Positions 31,206 to 37,589 of a stretch of 37,589 nt of DNA are shown here, piece by piece (within the stretch, counting starts at the first letter, position 1; each line of letters starts with the position of its first letter). The notes beneath the pieces were generated by a model that ran no database searches, was not told where the DNA came from, and saw only the letters and a list, made by a program, of their open reading frames with translations. The position numbers and the translations under genes were made by a program. Source of the DNA: DASUBV01 sp035763085 (GTDB lineage: Bacteria > Actinomycetota > Actinomycetes > Streptosporangiales > Streptosporangiaceae); NCBI GenBank assembly GCA_035763085.1, contig DASUBV010000055.1:1-37589 (forward strand). The letters run 5' to 3'.

Positions 31206-31745
31206 ATGCGCGCCACGACTGCGCGGGGCCCCGTCGCCGTCAGCAAGTACCTCCTCCCGCGCGAGGTGCAGGTAGCAACGGTCCGTCATCATCCTGCTGT
31301 GCTGCTGCCCGTCGGCTCGCAGACCCTGGCCGGGCTGCTGGTCGCGGGCGTCCTGAGCGCGACCGTCGTGCACGGCAACCAGCTGCTGCTGGCGATCTTG
31401 TGGATCGCCTGGGCCGTCCTCCTTCTGCGGCTCATCTGGAAGGCCATCAACTGGGCCGTCGATTACTTCGTGATTACCACCGAGCGACTGCTGCTGACAA
31501 CTGGCCTGCTGACTCGCAAGGTGGCCATGATGCCGCTGTCAAAGGTCACCGACATGAGCTTCCGGCGCACCTTCCCCGGACGGCTTCTCGGATACGGGGA
31601 GCTCATCGTCGAATCAGCCGGGCAGAACCAGGCTTTGGACAGAGTGCCGTTTATTCCCTATCCAGAGCAGCTTTATCTACTTGTATGCGGGATGCTCTTC
31701 CCGTCGGGCGCGGCAGAGGAAGCCGAGGCCTCCGACGAGCTATAA
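31206..31745 (+). CDS. PH-domain-containing membrane protein (bPH2/YdbS-like)
   Basis: A protein of 179 residues, ATG at 31206. After a polar head (about 1-30) come two membrane helices (about 32-50 and 55-75), then a bacterial PH domain: YFVITTERLLLTTGLLTRKVAMMPLSKVTDMSFRRTFPGRLLGYGELIVESAG, then RVPFIPYPEQLYLLVCGML. This is the YdbS/YdbT-like architecture, which faces the cytoplasm. The function of the family is poorly known. It is followed by a strong terminator. Confidence 0.9.
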   Translation: MRATTARGPVAVSKYLLPREVQVATVRHHPAVLLPVGSQTLAGLLVAGVLSATVVHGNQLLLAILWIAWAVLLLRLIWKAINWAVDYFVITTERLLLTTGLLTRKVAMMPLSKVTDMSFRRTFPGRLLGYGELIVESAGQNQALDRVPFIPYPEQLYLLVCGMLFPSGAAEEAEASDEL

Positions 31746-31776
31746 GCTCCGCTAGTTCTTCCCCTTCCCCGGGGTT

Positions 31777-31817
31777 CGTGCGGTCAGACGGCCGAGTTCG
31801 TGACGTCTGACCGCACG
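31777..31817 (+). terminator. long hairpin after the PH-domain gene
   Basis: CGTGCGGTCAGACG (31777-31790) pairs perfectly with CGTCTGACCGCACG (31804-31817), extendable by 2-3 pairs outward, with a 13-base loop. It starts about 30 bases past the stop codon. No T tract. Confidence 0.85.
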
Positions 31818-32228
31818 AGCCTGCCGGGCGCGCACCGGCCGGGCTGCTGAGCGGGGGCGCCTGCCGGTCAGCATTCCCCGATCACCAGCGCTGCGACCTG
31901 CGACTGTGACCTGCGAGCACTGGCGGGTAGCGAGACTGCGCCCGTGGACCGCGTGGCGGGGTTTCCCTGCGGTGCGGTTGTCCGGCAAGATGTGATTCCT
32001 CCGGTTCGCCGGAGCCCGTCCAGGGCGCTGCCCCGTGCCTGTGACCACTCGCACCGCTCCGCCCTGGCCGGGTCCCGCCGGCCAGGTCCGCCGCGATATT
32101 GGCGCGGCCGGCCGCTGACAACCGGCCCGGGCACTTCGCACGATTCTCGATCTTGCCGCCGGCTCGCGCCGGCCGCGGCCCGGAATTGCGACAGAACGGG
32201 AAGAACGGCCGCCGTCGCGCAAAACAGA

Positions 32229-32263
32229 AGCGGGGACACCGCGTCGGCGCGCGGGTCCCCGCT
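32229..32263 (-). terminator. terminator of tRNA-Ser(GCT)
   Basis: On the minus strand, AGCGGGGAC (from 32263) pairs with GTCCCCGCT (ending 32229) and is followed by TCTGTTTTG, a T-rich run. It lies about 10 bases past the tRNA 3' end. It is the only hairpin listed here that is followed by a classic T-rich run. Confidence 0.82.
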
Positions 32264-32272
32264 CATCCTGGG

Positions 32273-32361
32273 CGGAGGCTCGGGGATTTGAACCCCGGAT
32301 GGGCGCGAACCCAAACCGCATTAGCAGTGCGGCGCCATAGACCGGACTAGGCGAAGCCTCC
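32273..32361 (-). tRNA. tRNA-Ser, anticodon GCT, CCA not encoded
   Basis: 5' GGAGGCT (from 32361) pairs with AGCCTCC (plus GGAGGCT at 32274-32280); discriminator G; the next three bases are CCC, so CCA must be added. Anticodon stem CCGCA/TGCGG with loop CTGCTAA, anticodon GCT. A long variable arm and T-arm CGGGGTTCAAATCCCCG confirm serine. It reads AGC and AGU. Confidence 0.96.
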
Positions 32362-32434
32362 AGATGACCCAACCGGGTCGCGCCTAGGGTACCGGTACGG
32401 CAGGAGGGTCGGCAAAGCCGGCGGCCTCATCAGC

Positions 32435-34081
32435 TCAGCGCGCCTCAGTGACCTCGTAGTCGCCGCGCGCGTACGCGTCGCGCATGGTGGTCTTGGCGAA
32501 CTTGCCCACGCTGGTCTTGGGCACTTCCTCGATGAACGACCAGCGCTCGGGCAGCTGCCAGCGCGGTACCCGCTCGGCCAGGAACGCCCGCAGCTCGGCC
32601 GCCGTCACCTCGCTGCCGCCGGCCCGCACGACCGCGGCCAGCGGCCGCTCGCCCCACTTGTCGTCGGGCACGCCGATGACCGCCGCCTCGCTGACCCCGG
32701 GGTGCGCCATGAGCGCGTTCTCCAGTTCCATCGAGGAGATCCACTCCCCGCCCGACTTGATCACGTCCTTGGCCCGGTCGGTCAGCGTCACGTACCCGAG
32801 CGGGTCGATCGTGCCGACGTCACCGGTGCGCAGCCAGCCGTCGCGGAACTTGCCGGGGTCGTCGTCCTTGTAATAACTGCCAGTGACCCACGGCCCGCGG
32901 ACCTCGACCTCGCCGACGGCCTCGCCGTCGTGCGGCAGCACCGCGCCGCCCTCGCCGACGAGCCTGCCCTCGACCAGGCACATCAGCCGGCCCTGGGTGT
33001 CCCGGTAGGACCAGGCCTGGTCCTCGGGCACGCCGACGGGCTCGCGGGCCACGCTGCCCAGCGGCGAGGTCTCGGTCATCCCCCAGGCCTGGACGATCCG
33101 CACGCCCAGTTCCTTCTCGTAGGCCTCCAGCAGCGCGTGCGGCACGGCGGACCCGCCGCACGGCACCAGGCGCAGTGAGGACAGGTCCCCGCCATGGGCG
33201 CGGACGTGCTGCAGCAGGCCGTTCCAGATGGTGGGCACCGCGCCGGCGATCGTCGGCCGCTCGGCCTCGATCAGCTCGGCCAGCGGCGCGGGCTGCAGGA
33301 ACCGGTCGGGCATCACCAGGTCGGCGCCGGCCAGGACCGCCGCATACGGCAGGCCCCAGGCATTGGCGTGGAACATCGGCACCACCGGCAGTACCCGGTC
33401 CCGGTCCGACAGCCCGAATACGTTGCCCATCCCGACGGCCATGGAGTGCAGGTACATCGACCGGTGGCTGTAGACCACGCCCTTGGGGTGGCCGGTGGTG
33501 CCGCTGGTGTAGCACATCGCCGCCGCCGTCCGCTCATCCAGCTCGGGCCAGTCGAACTCGACGGGCTGGCCGGCCAGGAGCCCGGCGTAGGAGTGCACCT
33601 CGCGGCCCGACCCGGCGAGCTCGGCTGGGGGCGCGAAGCCCGTTTCGGATGTGTCTGGCGCGCTGACGATGATGTGCCGGATCGATGGCGCGTGCGGCAG
33701 CACGGCCGCCAGCAGGGGGACCAGCGTGGCGTCAGCGATCACGACCTCATCGCCGGCGTGCTCGGCGATGTAGCCGATAGTCTCCGGGTCCAGCCGCAGG
33801 TTGAGCGTGTGCAGCACGGCCCCCATCGAGGGGATCCCGAGGTAGGCCTCCAGGTGCTCGGCGTTGTTCCACATCAGGGTGGCGACGCGCTGGTCGGAGT
33901 CGACCCCGAGGCTGCGCAGGGCGCCCGCCAGGGCGGCCGTCCGGGCGCCGATCTCCCGGTAGGTCCGGCGCCGGACGCCACCGGGCACGGCGGTGATGAC
34001 CTCGCGGTCGCTGTAGGCCGTCGCCCCGTACCGCATGATCGAGGTGATCGTGAGCGGAGCGTCCATCATCGTCGCGCGCAT
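32435..34081 (-). CDS. fatty acyl-CoA ligase (AMP-forming, FadD/AlkK-like)
   Basis: A protein of 548 residues from the ATG at 34081 (MRATMMDAPLTITSIM) with GGGAGG 6 bases upstream; the frame is open further but an earlier start lacks a spaced ribosome binding site. Adenylate-forming motifs: ATP loop YTSGTTGHPKGV, FHANAWG, WGMTETSPLG, YVTLTDRAKDVIKSGGEWIS and the C-terminal catalytic Lys in PKTSVGKF. It activates a medium- or long-chain fatty acid with ATP and CoA. Chain length is not readable. It stands alone, 73 bases upstream of tRNA-Ser(GCT). Confidence 0.93.
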   Translation of the reverse strand: MRATMMDAPLTITSIMRYGATAYSDREVITAVPGGVRRRTYREIGARTAALAGALRSLGVDSDQRVATLMWNNAEHLEAYLGIPSMGAVLHTLNLRLDPETIGYIAEHAGDEVVIADATLVPLLAAVLPHAPSIRHIIVSAPDTSETGFAPPAELAGSGREVHSYAGLLAGQPVEFDWPELDERTAAAMCYTSGTTGHPKGVVYSHRSMYLHSMAVGMGNVFGLSDRDRVLPVVPMFHANAWGLPYAAVLAGADLVMPDRFLQPAPLAELIEAERPTIAGAVPTIWNGLLQHVRAHGGDLSSLRLVPCGGSAVPHALLEAYEKELGVRIVQAWGMTETSPLGSVAREPVGVPEDQAWSYRDTQGRLMCLVEGRLVGEGGAVLPHDGEAVGEVEVRGPWVTGSYYKDDDPGKFRDGWLRTGDVGTIDPLGYVTLTDRAKDVIKSGGEWISSMELENALMAHPGVSEAAVIGVPDDKWGERPLAAVVRAGGSEVTAAELRAFLAERVPRWQLPERWSFIEEVPKTSVGKFAKTTMRDAYARGDYEVTEAR

Positions 34082-34259
34082 GAGCATCCTCCCGGCACAC
34101 GGCTCGCCAGCGGCCGGGCCTGACTGGCGGCGCGGAAACCCGACCATTGATGTGAATAGTGCCACGCCAGTGTGGCGGAAAACGACCCCCCGGCGAGCAT
34201 GCCCGGCGTAACCGCCTCCCGGCGGCCGCGGCAGCGCCGGGCCGGGCGGGCGGCGCGGC

Positions 34260-35042
34260 TCAGTCGGCCAGCAGTTCCGCGTCGATGCGCAGCTTGGCCA
34301 CCGCCCGGGAGACGGTGCTCTTCACGGTGCCGAGGCTGACCCCGAGCCGCTCGGCCACCTCGGCCTCGGTCATGTCCTCGTAGTAGCGCAGCATGACCGC
34401 GGTGCGCATCCGCTGCGGCAGCCGGTCGATCGCCCGCCGCAGAGTCTCCTGGAGGTCACTGTCGCCCGCGTGATCGGCGACGGCGCGGTCGGGCAGCTCG
34501 TCGGTGGGGAACTCCTGCACCCGGCGGCGGCGCCACCAGGAGATGTGGGTGTTCACCATGGCCCGGCGCACGTAGCCGTCCAGGGCCCCGCGGTCCTCGA
34601 TCCGGTCCCAGGCCAGGTAGGTCTTGGCCAGCGCCGCCTGGAGCAGGTCCTCGGCGTCAGCCAGGTTGCCGGTCAGCAGGTAGGCAGTACGCAGCAGGGC
34701 GCGGCCGCGCGAGGTGACGTAGTCGCGGAACTCCGGGTCGTCGGGCGCAGCCGGCGCGCCCGGCCGTGGCTGGGCGCCGAGGGCCGGGTCACCGGGGCTG
34801 CCGAGATCCCCGCCCGCTAGGTCACCACCCCCCAGGCCGGTCTCCCGCTCGCCGCTGCCCGGGTCGCCGGGGCCGGGTGGGTCATCATGGCGCGCGCGAG
34901 CCGCCGGCACCGCACGCGGCGGCACCGCGTGTGACGGCACGGCACGCGGCGGCCCGTCGCGACGTGCCTGCGCGGCACGCGGAAAGCCACCGCCAGCGCT
35001 CGCGTATGCCTGTCCAGCCAAGTGATCGCCCCCGACGCTCAC
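34260..35042 (-). CDS. SigE-family ECF-type RNA polymerase sigma factor
   Basis: A protein of 260 residues from a GTG at 35042. The first 105 residues are Ala/Pro/Gly/Arg-rich and unusual; the sigma-70 part then begins at FRDYVTSRGRALLRTAYLL. Region 2 (YLLTGNLADAEDLLQAALAKTYLAWDRI, then GYVRRAMVNTHISWWRRRR) and region 4 (RLPQRMRTAVMLRYYEDMTEAEVAERLGVSLGTVKSTVSRAV) are complete. This is the actinobacterial SigE-family (SigE/RpoE-like short sigma-70) type. No anti-sigma gene adjoins. A -10-like TAGTAC ends 9 bases before the GTG, so the leader would be very short. The start may be further downstream if the N-terminal part is not translated. Confidence 0.85.
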   Translation of the reverse strand: MSVGGDHLAGQAYASAGGGFPRAAQARRDGPPRAVPSHAVPPRAVPAARARHDDPPGPGDPGSGERETGLGGGDLAGGDLGSPGDPALGAQPRPGAPAAPDDPEFRDYVTSRGRALLRTAYLLTGNLADAEDLLQAALAKTYLAWDRIEDRGALDGYVRRAMVNTHISWWRRRRVQEFPTDELPDRAVADHAGDSDLQETLRRAIDRLPQRMRTAVMLRYYEDMTEAEVAERLGVSLGTVKSTVSRAVAKLRIDAELLAD

Positions 35043-35307
35043 AATCCAACGGTACTAAGCACGCAGCACGCACGGTTAACTACCCCGTGTAACGGGAGAG
35101 TCTCGGCGGGCCGAATAACCGCAGACTGGCGCCTTCCGGGCAAGCCGGGCACCGGGTAACTCCAGTCCCCCCGGTTAGCCCGCGCCGCCTTGACGGATAG
35201 CGGGATATGTGTGACTGTCGGCCGGCAAGAAGTGACGAACCCCTTGACGGCCAGCGGTGTAACTTCGCATTGTCAGAGGCTGGGTCATATCGCCCAGGGG
35301 AGGGCAG

Positions 35308-36456
35308 ATGCTGAGGGCTCGCGGGGATCGCTGGTGCTGCGACCGCTGCGCGGGTGCCGCCGGCGGCACCGCCGACGCTGCGCGCGTGGCGCGCCGGCGG
35401 CTGCTCAAGGATGCCGTTTTCCGGCCCCAGGCCGGCTTACTTCCCGAGCCGGGCGGCTGGCTCGGCCGCGGCGAGACCCGGCACCGCGACCCCGCTGGCT
35501 ATCCGGCCTTCGGACCCGAAGCCAGCCCGCCCGCCGCGGGACCCCTGGCCGGGCAGGCCGATTTTCCCGACGCGTCCCGGCTGCCCCGCGCCGTGAGCGG
35601 CACGGTCCTGGATGTCAGCCCGCACGTGCTGGTGCTGGGCGAGCCGGGCGGGCGGCCTGGGTCCGAGCAGCGCTTCACCCTCACCGGCGACGCGACGACC
35701 TGGCGCGGCGCGGCCACGGAGCCAACCGCCTTGCGGCACGGAGACCGCGCGGTCGTGCGGCTGGACCCCTCGCGGCGCGGGGTAGCGGACCGCATCTGGG
35801 CCAACATCGGCCGGGTGACGGGCACGATCATCGAGCACACCAGCGACTTCATGATCGTCGACGAGGGCGTCACCCGCAGCCGCCAGGTCGTGGTCATCCC
35901 GCCCAGGGCGGCCGGCCGCATCCAGGTCAGGTTCCCCACGCTGCAGCCGGGCTACCTGATCGACGTGATCGGGCTGCGCGGCCCCGACGCCCTGGAGGGA
36001 CTGATCCCGGCGACATCCCAGCCCGCCTACCCCGCTGACCGGCTGCCGGAGCCGCCGCTGGTGAGCGGGCATGTCCCTGACGCCATCAGCGGGTCAGCCA
36101 CCTGGCACGAGCCGGACGGCGAGCCGCCGGGCGTGCTCGGCGTCGCCTACCCCGCGCTGGACCCGGAGACCGGGTGCGCCGAGGAGCAGCCGCCGGGCCG
36201 GGCGCGCAGCTACGGCCGGATGCCCTACCTGGCCATCGGCAGCTCGCTGCTGGTGCGCAACGACTGCAACGGCGCGGCCTGCGTGCTGCCCGTCACCGGC
36301 TGCGCGGCGGTCGCCCGGCTGTTCAACGACCGGTGCGTCACCTGCGGCACCTCCCCGCGCGGCCGGGTCGCCGACCTGACGGAGGCCAGCTTCGTCGCGC
36401 TCGGCGGGGAACTCGACAAGGGCTGCATCAACGCGACCATCACGATCGGCCGCTGA
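35308..36456 (+). CDS. Cys-containing protein with a DPBB/RlpA-like C-terminus
   Basis: A protein of 382 residues; GGGAGGG 5 bases before the ATG. A WCCDRC motif lies at residues 9-14. Residues about 95-235 form a beta-rich region: SGTVLDVSPHVLVLG, HGDRAVVRLDPS, RVTGTIIEHTSDFMIVDEG. The last 80 residues (YGRMPYLAIGSSLLVRNDCNG, LFNDRCVTCG, ADLTEASFVALGGELDKGCINATI) resemble the double-psi beta-barrel of RlpA/expansin-like proteins, with six Cys that could form disulfides. No signal peptide is visible, which is odd for such a domain. The MauE-like membrane protein gene begins 2 bases after its stop, so a disulfide or redox link is inferred. I cannot name a family for the N-terminal half. Confidence 0.7.
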   Translation: MLRARGDRWCCDRCAGAAGGTADAARVARRRLLKDAVFRPQAGLLPEPGGWLGRGETRHRDPAGYPAFGPEASPPAAGPLAGQADFPDASRLPRAVSGTVLDVSPHVLVLGEPGGRPGSEQRFTLTGDATTWRGAATEPTALRHGDRAVVRLDPSRRGVADRIWANIGRVTGTIIEHTSDFMIVDEGVTRSRQVVVIPPRAAGRIQVRFPTLQPGYLIDVIGLRGPDALEGLIPATSQPAYPADRLPEPPLVSGHVPDAISGSATWHEPDGEPPGVLGVAYPALDPETGCAEEQPPGRARSYGRMPYLAIGSSLLVRNDCNGAACVLPVTGCAAVARLFNDRCVTCGTSPRGRVADLTEASFVALGGELDKGCINATITIGR

Positions 36457-36458
36457 GC

Positions 36459-37517
36459 ATGCACATCATCACGATGCTGCGCACCGTGCAGATCCCGCTG
36501 CTGTCGGCGATGCTGCTGGGCGGCTGCGTGACCAAGTTCATCCGCGCCCTGCGTCTGGGGTCGCTGGATGTCGGCCTCGGGCCCACGGCCCTGTTCCCGG
36601 TGCGGATGCGCCGGCCCGTCGGGCTGGCCATGTCCGCCCTGGAGCTCGGGCTCGGCCTCGGGCTCATCGCCACCGCCGGGCCCATCGGCCCGGGTGCCCC
36701 GGCCACCTGTGTCCGGCTGGGCACCGCGCTGCTGTTCCTGGTCGCCGTCTCGGCGCTGCTGGAACTGCGCGCGACCCGGCCCGATGTCGGCTGCGGCTGC
36801 TTCGGCGACTTCAGCCACACCCCCGTCGGCTGGCGCACCCTGACCAGGTCAGGCCTGCTCGCAGTGGCCGCCCTGATCACCATCTCGCTGCCCCCGGTGC
36901 AGCAGCCGCACTCCGAGGGGGCCGCCGCGCTGCTGCTGGGCATGCTCGCCGCCGAGCTGGCCCTGATCGCCGGCCTGTCCCCCGAGCTGGGCGAGGCCCT
37001 CGTCCGGCTGGGCTACTCCGAGCCCTGCGAGCTGCGCATCGTGCCGACCGAACGCACCCTCATCGCGCTGCGCCGCAGTAAGCAGTGGCGGCGCCATGCC
37101 GGGCTGCTCACCGCCGACCTGCCCGCAGACGTGTGGCGCGAGCTGTGCTGGCGGTACCTGGTGTTCCCGGCCCGTTACGGTGACCGGGACGCGGAGATCG
37201 TGTTCGCGGTGTTCCTGCGCCAGCGCCGGCCGCTCATTCATGCCGCGATCGTCGACGCGGCTACCGGCACGTCCCTGCCGTGGGCGACGGCGCCGTCTCG
37301 CGCGCACTGGCCAGGGCGGCGCGGCCAGGCCGCCCGGACCGCCTGGGCGGCCGCGCCGGGCCCGGCCGCCACGGACGGCAGCCCGGCCGGCCGCGCTCAC
37401 CCGGCCGACCACCCTCATCCCGCTGGCCATGCTCACCCGGCTGGGCCGGCGCACCCGGCCGCGGCGCCGGGCCCAGGCCAGGGCGACCCGAACCGCCGGT
37501 CTGCCACTATCTACTGA
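36459..37517 (+). CDS. MauE-like redox-associated membrane protein with His/Pro-rich tail
   Basis: A protein of 352 residues, ATG 2 bases after the upstream stop, so it is coupled. About five or six hydrophobic stretches in the first 190 residues include the family signature GCGCFGDFS (Cys112 and Cys114), which matches MauE/DoxX-type methylamine-utilisation proteins (PF07291) that help form or shuttle disulfides. Residues about 190-280 are a soluble domain (CELRIVPTERTLIALRRSKQW, ELCWRYLVFPARYGD). The tail (about 285-350) is Ala/Pro/His-rich with repeated HPA/HP steps (AHPADHPHPAGHAHPAGP), which may bind metal or be disordered. The partner is the upstream Cys-containing protein. The substrate is unknown. 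Confidence 0.75.
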   Translation: MHIITMLRTVQIPLLSAMLLGGCVTKFIRALRLGSLDVGLGPTALFPVRMRRPVGLAMSALELGLGLGLIATAGPIGPGAPATCVRLGTALLFLVAVSALLELRATRPDVGCGCFGDFSHTPVGWRTLTRSGLLAVAALITISLPPVQQPHSEGAAALLLGMLAAELALIAGLSPELGEALVRLGYSEPCELRIVPTERTLIALRRSKQWRRHAGLLTADLPADVWRELCWRYLVFPARYGDRDAEIVFAVFLRQRRPLIHAAIVDAATGTSLPWATAPSRAHWPGRRGQAARTAWAAAPGPAATDGSPAGRAHPADHPHPAGHAHPAGPAHPAAAPGPGQGDPNRRSATIY

Positions 37518-37539
37518 TCTCTAGATCCTGTACTAGAGA
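37518..37539. terminator. inverted repeat after the MauE-like gene
   Basis: TCTCTAG (37518-37524) and CTAGAGA (37533-37539) with an 8-base spacer begin immediately after the TGA. The stem is AT-rich and weak, so an operator for the next gene (beyond the window) is as likely as a terminator. Confidence 0.4.
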
Positions 37540-37589
37540 GCCCGATAATTTGCCAGAGGGCCGCCACCGGTGCGGCCAACCGCGCGGGG

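Larger units (their letters stand above)
31746..32272. other. non-coding stretch of 527 bp between the PH-domain gene and tRNA-Ser(GCT)
   Basis: Apart from the two terminators listed separately, it holds CTCCGG-TTCG-CCGGAG (about 31998-32013), a compact hairpin with a UUCG-type loop. Reading frames on both strands have no family match or coding pattern that I recognise. A small RNA could hide here, but I see no evidence beyond the hairpins. Confidence 0.5.

Noticed and set aside
31752..32372. 206-codon minus-strand frame before the fatty acyl-CoA ligase
   Set aside because: It runs through tRNA-Ser(GCT) and two terminators, and its translation has no coding pattern.

Overview
The window is GC-rich DNA from an actinomycete. 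GTG starts are frequent, ribosome binding sites are purine-rich, and several starts look leaderless. The core block runs SRP RNA, dnaX, ybaB/ebfC-like gene, recR, DUF5063 gene, aspartate kinase, aspartate-semialdehyde dehydrogenase, all on the minus strand; this order is typical of Actinobacteria. I cannot fix the genus from sequence alone.

Layout. 1-3.2 kb: a scar where a gluconokinase gene (minus) and an IclR-type regulator gene (plus) are both cut at their 5' ends, followed by a STAND-type NTPase with TPR repeats. 3.3-6.1 kb: a secreted S53 (sedolisin) peptidase and a small general-stress membrane protein. 6.2-10.4 kb: an ABC-2 exporter operon (small membrane protein, ATPase, permease) divergent from a histidine kinase/response regulator pair. 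10.4-11.3 kb: bacterioferritin and its ferredoxin Bfd, with an almost perfect IdeR/DmdR iron box. 11.3-13.7 kb: an unusual XRE regulator/glycosyltransferase-like pair. 13.7-16.5 kb: accessory genes (small membrane protein, GNAT acetyltransferase, Ala-rich coiled-coil protein, aldo/keto reductase remnant).

16.5-23.7 kb is the housekeeping block: a DUF2203 gene, the first two steps from aspartate to Lys/Thr/Met, recombination repair, the DNA polymerase III clamp-loader subunit, and SRP RNA. At 23.8-25.7 kb a tRNA-Ser(GGA) is followed by a two-gene HTH-ImmA/IrrE peptidase plus PIN-domain module that looks like a toxin-antitoxin or conflict system. 25.9-28.1 kb: a WYL regulator divergent from an uncharacterised gene across a perfect operator, then a small conserved actinobacterial protein. 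28.1-30.7 kb: a membrane-anchored esterase, tRNA-Ser(CGA), tadA and the TadA-associated gene. 31.0-31.8 kb: a 50-residue membrane peptide coupled to a PH-domain membrane protein. 32.2-35.0 kb: tRNA-Ser(GCT), a fatty acyl-CoA ligase and a SigE-family sigma factor. 35.3-37.5 kb: a Cys-containing protein with an expansin/RlpA-like C-terminal end, coupled to a MauE-like redox membrane protein.

The strongest candidates for something under-described are the XRE/glycosyltransferase pair (11.3-13.7 kb), the HTH-ImmA/IrrE-PIN module with an operator-embedded leaderless promoter (24.0-25.7 kb), the DPBB-like/MauE-like pair at the right end, and the 50-residue peptide coupled to a PH-domain protein. All functional links are inferred from sequence and context.
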